Assembly: GCF_016863175.1 (NCBI RefSeq) | Contig: NZ_BOOJ01000025.1 | Coordinates: forward strand, 61,226 to 125,225 | Direction of reading: 5' to 3' | DNA length: 64,000 nt | From: Paraplanobispora siamensis | GTDB lineage: Bacteria; Actinomycetota; Actinomycetes; Streptosporangiales; Streptosporangiaceae | Shown here: piece by piece, positions 15,892 to 23,750 of the stretch | How the letters are laid out: each line of letters begins with the position of its first letter | How positions within the stretch are numbered: position 1 is the stretch's first letter | The notes under the pieces: model-generated | What the model was told of the DNA's origin: nothing | The model's database searches: none | Seen by the model: the letters and a program-made list of their open reading frames with translations, nothing else | Program-made: the position numbers and the translations under genes

Positions 15892-16484
15892 GAGCTCGTC
15901 TCCTTCGCGTCCCGGATGGCGTAGTGGTGCATGGTGACGCCCCGCTCGAACGATCGCTGCTCCAGCAGGTCGAGGTCGATCGGCCGGTCGTAGTCGTCGA
16001 ACAGCGGTCTGCCGAAGCCGAGGACCGCGGGATGGGTGAAGAGCAGCAGCTCGTCGAGCAGCCCGGCCCGGAGCAGCTGCGTGGCGAGCGCCGCGCCCCC
16101 CACGCCGATGGCGCCGTCGGTCTGGGCGCGGAGGGCGGCGAGCTGCTCGATCGCGTCGTCCCCGCCGATGATCCGGGTGTCGTGGTCGGCGCTGCGGCGC
16201 GTGCGGGAGACGAGCACCTTGGGCTTGGCGGTCCAGATCTCGCCGTACTCGCGTATGTAGTCCGGCAGCGACGCGTCCTCGTGCGCCCGCGGCCAGAACT
16301 CCTCCATGACCTCGTAGTAGACCCGGCCGTGGACCAGGAGCGCGAGCGCCCGCGTCCGCGCGTTGGCCTCGCGGTGCAGCTCCCCGCCGAGGCGCAGCCA
16401 CTCGCCGGCGCCGTTGTCCCCCGGGACCTGCTCGATCCGCAGGTCGAGGGAGACCTGCATCGAATAGACGAAGCGGCCCATCAT
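15885..16484 (-). CDS. RibD C-terminal/dihydrofolate-reductase-fold protein
   Basis: Dihydrofolate-reductase-like family (RibD_C), NAD(P)H-dependent reductases of broad or unknown substrate. Family marks are the N-terminal GRFVYSMQVSLDLRIE, the ALLVHGRVYYEVMEEFWP stretch, PKVLVSRT, the glycine-rich cofactor loop GAIGVGGAALATQLLRAGLLDEL and the C-terminal HPAVLGFGRPLF. I start at the ATG directly after GGGGAAGAGGAG; a farther start would add 11 residues and overlap the operator. It is divergent from an HxlR regulator across the 25-bp palindrome at 16499-16523, the usual arrangement for a regulated reductase. Confidence 0.82.
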   Translation of the reverse strand: MMGRFVYSMQVSLDLRIEQVPGDNGAGEWLRLGGELHREANARTRALALLVHGRVYYEVMEEFWPRAHEDASLPDYIREYGEIWTAKPKVLVSRTRRSADHDTRIIGGDDAIEQLAALRAQTDGAIGVGGAALATQLLRAGLLDELLLFTHPAVLGFGRPLFDDYDRPIDLDLLEQRSFERGVTMHHYAIRDAKETSSC

Positions 16485-16498
16485 CTCCTCTTCCCCTG

Positions 16499-16523
16499 TA
16501 GTGATTGCATTTTGCAACTACTA
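16499..16523. promoter_or_regulatory. Predicted HxlR operator in divergent promoter
   Basis: Inverted repeat centred at 16511: arms TAGT and TTGCA, then TTT, then TGCAA and ACTA, with two unmatched bases between the arms on each side. All nine bases of each arm match. It sits between the reductase/MBL operon and the HxlR gene, and a CTATAT element follows at once, so binding would cover the promoters. HxlR proteins usually bind such paired sites beside their own gene. Confidence 0.7.
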
Positions 16524-16556
16524 TATTGGGGGCGGAATACCTGTCAAGGAGGAGTC

Positions 16557-17060
16557 GTGGAACCACGGTCCGGATGTCCGATCAACGCCGCCATCGAGGT
16601 GCTCGGAGATCGCTGGTCGTTGCTCGTGCTGCGCGACGTCATCTTCGGCGACCGCCGCTACTTCCGCGCGCTGCTCACCGGGTCGATCGAGGGCATCGCC
16701 TCGAACATCCTCGCCGACCGCCTCAAGCGGCTCATCGACGCGGGGATCCTCACCCGCGGCGCCGCGGTCCGCGGGCAGCGCGCGCGCTTCAGCCTCACCG
16801 AGGCCGGCATCCGGACTCTGCCGATCATCTATGCCCTCGGCAACTGGGGCCTCGACTGGAGCTCCGGCAGCGCCGAGCTCCGGATCCGGCAGCAGTTCAT
16901 GCGCGATGAGGGCCCGGCGTTCGTCGAGGAGCTCATGGACGAGCTCCGCGTCCGCCACCTCGGCGCCCCGCCGAAACCGCACGACGGCCCGGGCGCGTTC
17001 GAGCGGCTCAACGCCGCCTACGCCGCCTACGTCGCCGCCGAGCAGGAAAGGGCCGACTGA
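16557..17060 (+). CDS. HxlR-family winged-helix transcriptional regulator
   Basis: HxlR/MarR-like dimeric DNA-binding protein. The family opening CPINAAIEVLGDRWSLLVLRD is exact in style, followed by FRALLTGSIEGIASNILADRLKRLIDAGIL (recognition helix and wing) and RGQRARFSLTEAG. The remaining 80 residues form an extended C-terminal helix region. Start is the GTG after AAGGAGGAG. HxlR proteins commonly sense electrophiles or redox state through the N-terminal Cys, here the Cys in SGCPINA. It is divergent from a reductase and MBL hydrolase it presumably controls. Confidence 0.9.
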   Translation: MEPRSGCPINAAIEVLGDRWSLLVLRDVIFGDRRYFRALLTGSIEGIASNILADRLKRLIDAGILTRGAAVRGQRARFSLTEAGIRTLPIIYALGNWGLDWSSGSAELRIRQQFMRDEGPAFVEELMDELRVRHLGAPPKPHDGPGAFERLNAAYAAYVAAEQERAD

Positions 17061-17139
17061 GCGGCCGGGGACCTCGCCACCCCCGGCCGCGTCCCACCCG
17101 TGATCACCACGGCTTCGCCTTCACCGCGGTCGAGGTCCT

Positions 17140-18057
17140 TCAGGGTTGGGCCATGCGGTCGAGCAGCCAGGACTCGATGCCGCTGAGCGCCGTCCGGGCC
17201 ATCGCCGTGGGGTGCCCGGTGAAGCCGTGGGGCGCCTCGGGGTAGATCCGGAGTTCGACGCGGTTCCCGGCGGCGGAGAGCCGCCCTGCCATCGTGAGGT
17301 TGTCCTCCAGCAGCACGTCTGCGCTTCCGACGACCAGCAGCGCCGGGGGAAGGCCGCGGAGGTCGCCGTAGACGGGGGAGACGTCGGGGAGAGTGCGGTC
17401 CGCGACGTGGCCGGCGTAGGCCTGGATGAAGTACTCGTCTGCGATCAGGCGTCCGGCCGGTGTCCGCGCGCTCAAGTCGTAGGTGCCGAACTGGAGTACG
17501 GCGCCCGCGAAGTCGCCGACGGCTCCCCTGTCCCTCAGCCGGAGCAGGGTCGTCAGCGCGAGTGTCGCTCCCGCCGAGATCCCGCCGATCGCCAGACGGG
17601 TCGTTCCGAAACGGTCGCGGGCCTGTTCGACGAGCCAGAGCGCCGCCGTTTCGCAGTCGTCGGGTGCGGCCGGCCAGGGATGCTCGGGGGCCAGCCGGTA
17701 ATCGACGCTGACGACCGCCAGGCGCAGGTCCTCCGCGAGCTTGCGGTTGCGCACGTCTCCTCGCGCCGCGGAGTCCATGTAGAAGCCGCCTCCGTGGATG
17801 TCCAGGTAGACGCCCCGCGCCCGCTCGCCGGAGGGAGCGAAGATCCGCACCGGGACACGCGCCCCCCTCGCTTCGGCTGTCTCTTCGACGGCCGGTGGAT
17901 CGGCCGGGGCAGGGGTGGACCTCTTCGCGCGTACTTCCTTCAACTCCTCCGGAGTCGCGGGTCCGCGACCGGCCACTCTCGAGCCGTAGAAGTCCCGGGC
18001 TTCGTCGATCTGCTCCGCCGGCAGGTCGGCGAACAGGTCGTCCAGCGAGAATCGCAC
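17140..18057 (-). CDS. Alpha/beta hydrolase (hormone-sensitive-lipase-type esterase)
   Basis: Carboxylesterase of the HSL family. The oxyanion motif HGGGFYMDS, the nucleophile elbow GISAGA (family usual GDSAG), the Asp region LLVVGSADVLLEDN and the catalytic His in PEAPHGFTGHP are visible. 305 residues is the family's length. I choose the GTG giving VRFSLDDLFADLP because AGGAGGGG stands seven bases ahead; an ATG five codons earlier has no comparable site. Cytoplasmic, substrate unknown. It is a single gene, with the HxlR gene converging on it. Confidence 0.85.
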   Translation of the reverse strand: MRFSLDDLFADLPAEQIDEARDFYGSRVAGRGPATPEELKEVRAKRSTPAPADPPAVEETAEARGARVPVRIFAPSGERARGVYLDIHGGGFYMDSAARGDVRNRKLAEDLRLAVVSVDYRLAPEHPWPAAPDDCETAALWLVEQARDRFGTTRLAIGGISAGATLALTTLLRLRDRGAVGDFAGAVLQFGTYDLSARTPAGRLIADEYFIQAYAGHVADRTLPDVSPVYGDLRGLPPALLVVGSADVLLEDNLTMAGRLSAAGNRVELRIYPEAPHGFTGHPTAMARTALSGIESWLLDRMAQP

Positions 18058-18582
18058 GCGGCCCCTCCTCATCGCTCAAGGATCTTGTCCCCACGCTATT
18101 GCAGCCATGCCCCGCACCGCCGGGAAGGGCTGCGCCGGGCGGGAGGCTTCCCGGCCCACCCGTGGGGCGTGTGCTCCGGTCATCCGTGTGGTGCCCACCC
18201 CGTCTCGACTCGGCCGTGTTCCTCGGAGCAGCATCGGTCACGTCCCCCAGGGAGGTGGTGTCATCTCCGGAGAGCGGGGCCGTGAGCGAAGGCGCCGAGG
18301 TCGCCGAGGGACCGGAGGGCAGGGGGCGAAGCGCCGCCCGGTCCCTCGCCGCCGAGCGCGGGCGGGGTCGCCGCCGCGACGCCCTCCGCGCCGACGTTCA
18401 TCCGGGGACGGGGACGGGGACGGGGCCAGAGCCCGGCCCGGCCCGCTCTTCCCTCCCCCCGGAGTGGACCTCCGTCCCGGATGGGCTCCAGCCGGACCGC
18501 TTGCCCAGCGGCGTGGACGCCCGTCCGAAGACCGAGCCCCGGCCTGATCCCCTCCTGTCCGGCCTGGGCTTTCGTCCCGGGA
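18058..18582. other. 525-base stretch without a recognisable gene
   Basis: Holds the upstream region of the esterase gene and, further right, low-complexity GC tracts including three to four GGGGAC units around 18413-18434. Several frames stay open but none resembles a protein. It borders the broken fdhD/terC pair, so it may be residue of deleted genes. Confidence 0.5.
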
Positions 18583-19323
18583 TCATGGTCCCGGCCCGAT
18601 CCGTTCCTCTCCTGTGTAGACGTTCATCGAGCCGTCCCTGACGGAACCGGCGAGCGTGAGGCCCGTTTCCGCGGCCAGTTCCACGGCCGGCGAGGAGGGG
18701 GCCGAGACCGCGGCGAGCATCGGGATTCCGGCCATCACGGCCTTCTGGACGAGCTCGAACGAGGCCCGGCCGGACACCATCAGCACGCTGGAGGTCAGCG
18801 GGAGGCGGCCGTCGCGTACGGCCCAGCCGACGAGCTTGTCCACCGCGTCGTGGCGGCCCACGTCCTCGCGTACGCACAGGGGCTGCCCGTCGGGAGAGAA
18901 CAGGCCCGCGGCGTGCAGGCCGCCGGTCCGGTCGAACACCCGCTGGGCCGCGCGGAGCCTGCCGGGCAGCGCCGCGACCGTCTCGGCGGCCACCCGTACG
19001 GGGTCGTCGCCCACCGGCCACCGGGCGATCGTGCGGACGGCGTCGAGGGAGGCCTTCCCGCAGACCCCGCAGGAGGCGGTGGTGTAGAAGTTGCGCTCCA
19101 GCGAGGTGAGGGGCGGTGCGGTCCCCCCGGCCAGCCGGACGTCGAGCACGTTGCAGGTGTTGCGGCCGTCCCCGGTGGCCCCGGCGCAGTAGCGGATCGC
19201 AGTGATCTCGTCGGCGGAGGAGATCACCCCCTCACCGACCAGGAAACCCGCCGCCAGGTCGAAGTCGTCGCCGGGCGCGGAGGGGAGCCCGATGAACGTC
19301 CCCGGCTGGGTGTGGCCGGTCAC
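18583..19323 (-). CDS. fdhD: FdhD sulfurtransferase, apparently truncated at the N-terminus
   Basis: FdhD passes sulfur to the molybdenum cofactor of formate dehydrogenase. From GDDFDLAAGFLVGEG onward the protein is normal: RNTCNVLDV, the cysteine loop ASCGVCGKASLDAV, LHAAGLFSPDG, CVREDVGRHDAVDKLVG, VSGRASFELVQKAVMAGIP, and GLTLAGSVRDGSMNVYTG at the end. However the 35-40 residues that precede this in other FdhD proteins (EEPLEIRVNG and the following MRTPG) are missing and replaced by GHTQPGTFIGLPSAP, which is the antisense of the first codons of the neighbouring terC. The gene therefore looks cut at its 5' end by a deletion. The GTG start assigned here is only the last possible one; the product may be non-functional. 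Confidence 0.7.
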   Translation of the reverse strand: MTGHTQPGTFIGLPSAPGDDFDLAAGFLVGEGVISSADEITAIRYCAGATGDGRNTCNVLDVRLAGGTAPPLTSLERNFYTTASCGVCGKASLDAVRTIARWPVGDDPVRVAAETVAALPGRLRAAQRVFDRTGGLHAAGLFSPDGQPLCVREDVGRHDAVDKLVGWAVRDGRLPLTSSVLMVSGRASFELVQKAVMAGIPMLAAVSAPSSPAVELAAETGLTLAGSVRDGSMNVYTGEERIGPGP

Positions 19324-20100
19324 GATCGCCGGGTTCGCGCTCGTGCTGGCCGTCGACTTCTATCTCGTCGCGCGCAACCCGCGTGAGCCGTCCTTCCGCG
19401 AGTGCGTGGGACGGGTGAGCCTCTACGTGACGCTCGCCGGGCTCTTCGGCCTGGGGCCGCTGCTGGTCGCCGGCCCGGCCCGGGGCGGGGAGTTCTTCGC
19501 GGGCTGGATCACGGAGTACTCCCTCGGCGTCGACGACCTCTTCGTCTTCCTGCTCATCACGAGCCGCTTCGCGGTGCCCCGGCAGTACCGGCAGAAGGTG
19601 CTGCTGATCGGGATCGTCCTGGCGCCGGGCATGCGGGGGTCGTTCATCGCGGCGGGAGCGGAGGCGGTCGCGCGCTTCGACCGGCTCTTCTACGTCTTCG
19701 GCGCCTTCCTGGTCCACACCGCCTGGAAGCTGATCGGCCATGAGGAAGAGGCGGAGTTCTCCGAGAACCTGGCCCTGCGCACGGTCAGGCGGGTGCTGCC
19801 GACGACGGAGACCTACCGCGGGGCGGCGCTCACGGCGCGGGTCGGCGGGCGCCTGGCCGTCACCCCGATGCTGATCGTGATGGTGGCGATCGGGACCACC
19901 GGCCTGCTGTTCGCCCTGGACTCGATCCCGGCCATCTTCGGGCTGTCTCAGCAGGGGCCTGGCGGTGGTGCTGGCCTTGATCGGCGTGAAGCTCGTGCTG
20001 GAGGCGATGCACCACGACGGCGTCCCATGGGCGCCGGAGATCCCCATCATGGTCTCCCTGGGCGTCACCGCCCTTCGTCCTCATCCTCTGCTCCCGGTGT
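19294..20100 (+). pseudogene. terC-family membrane protein, broken by internal deletion
   Basis: TerC-type integral membrane protein, linked in other bacteria to tellurite resistance and metalation of exported proteins. Up to ALDSIPAIFGLSQ the order is as in intact TerC: MNVPGWVWPVTIAGF, EYSLGVDDLFVFLL, RQYRQKVLLIGIVLAP, FGAFLVHTAWKL, VTPMLIVMVAIGTTG. Then about 30 residues that normally begin EPYLVFTANAFALMGLRQ are absent and the next match, GLAVVLALIGVKLVLEAMHH, is in another frame at about 19957. Two strongly conserved residues are also altered (VDN to VDD, GTTD to GTTG). Its first codons overlap the shortened fdhD on the other strand. All this points to a dead gene. Confidence 0.75.
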
Positions 20101-20182
20101 TCCGGGGAAACCGCCTGCCGATGAAGCCCCTGTCAACCGGAGCCCCGGCCTACTGGAGCCCCCTGTCAGCCCGCCGGTCCGG

Positions 20183-20926
20183 TCAGCCCGCGCTGAGTGA
20201 GCGCGGCCGCCTGCGGCGCGGGGCGATGGGCTCGGGCTCGGCCGGCGCCTCGGCGCGCTGTTCGAGGTAGGACAGGCGGGTGTGCTCGGTGTGGTCGCGC
20301 ATGACCTGCGCGGCGCGCTCCTCGTCGCCCGCCTCGATGGCCTCGATCAGGCGGGCGTGCTCCTCCCAGGAGTCGCGCCCGCGCTGGCGGGCCACGGGCG
20401 TGTGGTACCACCGGACGCGCCGGGAGACCTGGGAGGCCAGCTCGGACAGGACCTTGTTGCCCGACAGCTCGGTGACCAGGGTGTGCAGCTCGGAGTTGGC
20501 CGCCACGGAGGTCTCGATGTCGTCCGCCTCGAGCGCGGCCAGGCCACGGGAGCACACCTCGCGCAGCCGTGACACGCCGTCCGGCGTCGCGTTGAGGGCG
20601 GCCAGGCGCGCGGACTCGGTCTCCAGCAGCGTGCGGACGGCCAGGAGCTGGTCGGCCTCGTCCACCGTCGGGGCGTGGACGAAGGCGCCGTGTCCGGGCC
20701 GCAGATCGACCCAGCCCTCGCCGCTGAGCATCTGCAGGGCCTCACGGACGGGCTGGCGGGACACCCCGAGCATCTCGGCGAGCTCGCTCTCGGCCAGGTG
20801 CTGGCCGGGGCTGAGGCTGCCCCGGACGATGAGCTCCAGGATCGCCTCGAAGACGCTCTCCCGGAGAGTCGCCGGGCGCGGGATCTTGGGTGCCGCCCCC
20901 GGATTCGCTGTTTCCGACCGCACCAT
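20183..20926 (-). CDS. GntR-family regulator with FCD ligand domain
   Basis: FadR-subfamily transcription factor. N-terminal winged HTH: LRESVFEAILELIVRGSLSPG, ESELAEMLGVSRQPVREALQ and the wing GWVDLRPGHGAFV. The C-terminal FCD domain is all helical with the metal/ligand residues in ELHTLVTELSGN and EEHARLIEAIEAGDEERAAQVMRDH, where conserved His residues usually hold a metal and a small organic acid. The last 30 residues are basic and unconserved. Neighbours are a broken terC and a HesB-like gene, so its target is probably elsewhere or its former partner has been lost. Confidence 0.88.
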   Translation of the reverse strand: MVRSETANPGAAPKIPRPATLRESVFEAILELIVRGSLSPGQHLAESELAEMLGVSRQPVREALQMLSGEGWVDLRPGHGAFVHAPTVDEADQLLAVRTLLETESARLAALNATPDGVSRLREVCSRGLAALEADDIETSVAANSELHTLVTELSGNKVLSELASQVSRRVRWYHTPVARQRGRDSWEEHARLIEAIEAGDEERAAQVMRDHTEHTRLSYLEQRAEAPAEPEPIAPRRRRPRSLSAG

Positions 20927-21227
20927 GTGTCTTCCGCTCCAGAACGGGACGACATGACCGCGCCTGTGACGGGTCGTTGTCTGCCGTCGACTGCCTACAG
21001 TACACAGCCGACCGCGGACCTGCCGCGGTGGGCCTGGTCACATCATGCTCGTGCCGGACCCCCGCGTACGGGAAGAGGTGGCCGGATCGTCTGCGCAGGT
21101 GGGGGCGTTTGGGCTGGTGTGAGCGAGGGGAAAAGATATGGACAACCGTTTTGTCTGGATATGTAGGCACTTAATCTCTGCCGGAAGCATGCCGGCCGGG
21201 ATGGATCCACACCTTTAGGAGCCTGTC

Positions 21228-21527
21228 GTGCTGACGCTGACCGACAAAGCCGTCGAGGCCATCCGCGACCTCATGGTCGGAGAGGACGTGCCCAAGCAGG
21301 GCGGCCTCCGCATCACGTCCAAGGGCGACGACCCCTCCACCCTCGAACTGTTCCTGGAAAGCGTGCCGCACGACGGAGACCAGATAATCGAGAAGGAGGA
21401 CGTCCGCGTCTTCCTGGAGCCCGGGACCGCGGCCGCGCTCGACGACCAGACCATGGACGCCGAGGTCAGCGAGAGCGGCACCCGGGTGTCCCTCTATCTG
21501 TCCCCGAACCGGGACGCCGGGGCCTGA
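21228..21527 (+). CDS. HesB/IscA-like protein lacking cysteines
   Basis: Small protein of 99 residues with the HesB/IscA beta-fold opening (LTLTDKAVEAIRDLM ... GGLRI) but none of the three cysteines that hold iron-sulfur clusters in IscA or ErpA; there is no Cys in the whole chain. It therefore cannot be an ordinary A-type carrier. Such cysteine-free relatives are frequent in actinomycetes, usually annotated simply as iron-sulfur biosynthesis or adhesin-like proteins of unknown role. A TAGGAG site precedes the GTG. A hairpin terminator shared with the converging ABC-F gene follows. Confidence 0.78.
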   Translation: MLTLTDKAVEAIRDLMVGEDVPKQGGLRITSKGDDPSTLELFLESVPHDGDQIIEKEDVRVFLEPGTAAALDDQTMDAEVSESGTRVSLYLSPNRDAGA

Positions 21528-21534
21528 CGCGGGG

Positions 21535-21562
21535 GCCCCGGCACGGCCCGGTCCGCCGGGGC
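21535..21562. terminator. Bidirectional hairpin between hesB-like and ABC-F genes
   Basis: Perfect eight-bp stem, GCCCCGGC with GCCGGGGC, and a 12-base loop in the 64 bases between two converging stops. Confidence 0.5.
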
Positions 21563-21591
21563 ACCGGTGGGCGCCTGCACCGGTGGGAGCC

Positions 21592-23241
21592 TCAGGCCGG
21601 TTGGAGCTCGGCGACCCGGCCGTCGCGCAGTTCCAGGCGTGAGCCGGTGAAGCGGGAGCGCATCCGGCGGTCGTGGGTCACCACCACCAGCGCTCCCTCG
21701 TAACCGGCCAGGGCCTGTTCGAGCTCCTCGACCAGAGCGGGGGACAGGTGGTTGGTCGGCTCGTCCAGCAGCAGCAGGTCCACCGGCTCGCTCACCAGGC
21801 GGGCCAGTTCGATCCTGCGCCGCTGGCCGTACGACAGCTCGCCGATCCGCAGCCGCAGGTCGGCGGGGCGGAACAGGCCCAGGGACAACAGCGCCTCGGC
21901 GTGCTCCCCAGCGGCGCCCGGCCGTCCGGCGGCGAAGGCCTGGAGCACGGTCAGCCCGGCGCCCCAGGCGGACTCCTCCTGACGCAGGCATCCCACCGTG
22001 CCGGACACGCGCGCCGAGCCGGTGTCCGGCCGCAGCTCACCGGCCAGGACCCGGATGAGCGTGGTCTTGCCCGCGCCGTTGGACCCGGTGACCAGCAGCC
22101 GCTCCCCGGCCCCGATCCGCAGGTACGGCAGGCGCAGACGATCGCCCACCCGCATGTCCACCAGCTCGGCCCGCGGGCCCGCGGGCTCCCCGGCACGGCC
22201 GGAGACGACGCGCGCGGTGAAGCGCAGCGGGTCGGGCGGCGGCGCGACGGGGGCGTCCGTCAGCCGTTCCACCCGTTCCTTCGCGTTGCGGATCCTGCTC
22301 ATCGCGCCGTGCCCGCGCCCGCGGGCCCGGAACGGCCCGGCCGCGAAGACGGCCAGCGGCAGCTTGCGCGGGATGGCCTCCAGTCGCGCCACGGCGGACT
22401 CCGCCAGCCTCCGGTTGCGCGCCAGCTCGGACCGCCACTCCTCGTACTCCCGCAGCCGCCTGCGCCGGTCGGCGGCCTTGGCGGCCAGGTAACCGTCGTA
22501 GCCGTCACCGTGGCGGGTGACCGCGCCGGAGTCGACTTCCAGGATCGTCGAGGTGATCCGTTCGAGGAACACCCGGTCATGGGTGATCACGATCACCGTG
22601 CCGCGGTGCGCGCGCAGGTACTGCTCCAGCCAGGCCACGGCCTGGTCGTCCAGGTCGTTGGTCGGCTCGTCGAGCAGGAGCAGCTCCGGCGCGGAGGCCA
22701 GCGTGGCGGCCAGCGCCAGGCGGGAACGCTCGCCCCCGGAGAGGGTGCCGAGCGCCCGCCCGCGGTCCAGACCGGGCAGGCCGAGTCCGTGCAACGCGAT
22801 GTCCACCCGGGCGTCGGCCCGGTAACCGCCGCGCGCCTCGAACCGGGCGACCAGCTCGCCGTACGCCTCCAGGGTCTCCTCGGTCAGCTCGGCCTCGGCC
22901 CGCCGCATCCGGGATTCGAGCTCGCGGATGTCGGCCAGGGCGAGGTCGACGGCGTCGCGTACGGTGGCCGACGGCGGCAGGTCCAGCGTCTGTGGCAGGT
23001 AGCCGACGCCCCCGGGCGCGACCACGGTCACCTCCCCGTCGTCCGGCCGCTCGCACCCGGCGAGGATCTTGAGCAGCGTGGACTTGCCGGAGCCGTTGTC
23101 GCCGACGACGCCGACCTTCTCACCTGGCCTGACGGTGAACGAGACGCGGTCGAGCACGACGCGGTCGTCGTAGCGCCTGGTGACGCCTGTGAGGGTGAGC
23201 TGGGAGGGCTGGGCTGAGTGAGCGGAATGGGCGGTACGCAT
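21592..23241 (-). CDS. ABC-F family ATPase (ribosome-protection type)
   Basis: Soluble tandem ABC protein of 549 residues with no membrane domain. First cassette: GDNGSGKST, LSGGERSRLAL, LLLLDEPTNDLD. Second: GSNGAGKTT, LSYGQRRRIEL, LLLLDEPTNHL. Between them lies a charged linker of about 95 residues (AAKAADRRRRLREYEEWRSEL and RNRRLAESAVARLEAIP) corresponding to the P-site tRNA-interaction motif that reaches into the peptidyl transferase centre. Members either protect ribosomes from macrolides, lincosamides or pleuromutilins, or act in translation. The ribosome site AGGAGG, seven bases ahead of the ATG, is embedded in a structured leader that starts with a tiny ORF (see 23409-23429) and a palindromic operator, an arrangement typical of inducible resistance rather than housekeeping. 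Which drug, if any, is unknown. Confidence 0.88.
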   Translation of the reverse strand: MRTAHSAHSAQPSQLTLTGVTRRYDDRVVLDRVSFTVRPGEKVGVVGDNGSGKSTLLKILAGCERPDDGEVTVVAPGGVGYLPQTLDLPPSATVRDAVDLALADIRELESRMRRAEAELTEETLEAYGELVARFEARGGYRADARVDIALHGLGLPGLDRGRALGTLSGGERSRLALAATLASAPELLLLDEPTNDLDDQAVAWLEQYLRAHRGTVIVITHDRVFLERITSTILEVDSGAVTRHGDGYDGYLAAKAADRRRRLREYEEWRSELARNRRLAESAVARLEAIPRKLPLAVFAAGPFRARGRGHGAMSRIRNAKERVERLTDAPVAPPPDPLRFTARVVSGRAGEPAGPRAELVDMRVGDRLRLPYLRIGAGERLLVTGSNGAGKTTLIRVLAGELRPDTGSARVSGTVGCLRQEESAWGAGLTVLQAFAAGRPGAAGEHAEALLSLGLFRPADLRLRIGELSYGQRRRIELARLVSEPVDLLLLDEPTNHLSPALVEELEQALAGYEGALVVVTHDRRMRSRFTGSRLELRDGRVAELQPA

Positions 23242-23248
23242 AGGGCGT

Positions 23249-23256
23249 CCTCCTGT
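23249..23256 (-). promoter_or_regulatory. ABC-F ribosome-binding site that can pair with the leader ORF
   Basis: On the minus strand the site reads ACAGGAGG. It is complementary over eight positions (one G-U) to CTTCCTGT at 23411-23418 inside the leader ORF, and over seven to TTCCTGT at 23399-23405. A TCGGCC/GGCCGA hairpin lies just upstream. Confidence 0.55.
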
Positions 23257-23408
23257 TCTCGGCCTGGCCGATCGGAACGGGTGAGGGAGATCGGCGCACG
23301 GGAACGGCGCGCCCGGCGGCGGGCGGACCGCGGTGAGGTGCGCGGACGGGCGCGACGGCGGCGGAGCGGAGCTCTACGCGGTCGTGCGCGTGGCGATCAC
23401 AGGAACGA

Positions 23409-23429
23409 TCACAGGAAGCAGTAACCCAT
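23409..23429 (-). CDS. Six-codon leader ORF (MGYCFL) upstream of the ABC-F gene
   Basis: ATG GGT TAC TGC TTC CTG TGA. Its A lies seven to eight bases past the predicted -10 box (TACAGT, 23437-23442), so the transcript would begin at or within a base of the start codon, i.e. a leaderless ORF. Its last codons overlap CTTCCTGT, which can pair with the ABC-F ribosome site. A direct repeat, TTCCTGTGATCG, occurs twice in tandem here. It is a candidate sensor of ribosome stalling. Translation is inferred. Confidence 0.5.
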   Translation of the reverse strand: MGYCFL

Positions 23430-23436
23430 GCGTGGA

Positions 23437-23482
23437 ACTGTAGGCGAACGGCGGGCTGATTACAAGACGATACGTATCGTCT
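23437..23482 (-). promoter_or_regulatory. Promoter and palindromic operator of the ABC-F gene
   Basis: -35 TTGTAA (23460-23465), 17-base spacer, -10 TACAGT (23437-23442). Abutting the -35 is a perfect 18-bp palindrome, AGACGATACGTATCGTCT (23465-23482), whose core ATACGTAT style is common among TetR-family operators. No TetR gene is in the neighbourhood, so the regulator would act from elsewhere. From 23484 to 23750 nothing further is recognisable. Confidence 0.65.
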
Positions 23483-23750
23483 CGTTGAATTTTCATCCGG
23501 AATCAGATCTTGCTTGTCCGGAGCCGGATCCGGTGCCGCATGGCAGCCCGGCGAAGGCGTCCGGCGTCCGGTCCGTGATCGTCGGCGAGCCGTGTCCCCG
23601 GTAACGGGTCAGCCGGTGCGCTGCCGTCCCGCCCCTCACCGGCCGGAAGGAGCCCGTCGCCGAGCGGTCCCGCCCCTGACCGGTCAGGAAGGAGCCCGTC
23701 ACCGAGCGGTCCCGCCGCTGACCCGGGCCGGCCGGAGCCGTTGTGCGAGG

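Noticed and set aside
20985..21010. GntR operator around GTCGAC ahead of the 20183-20926 gene
   Set aside because: Flanks do not form an inverted repeat beyond the six-base core.
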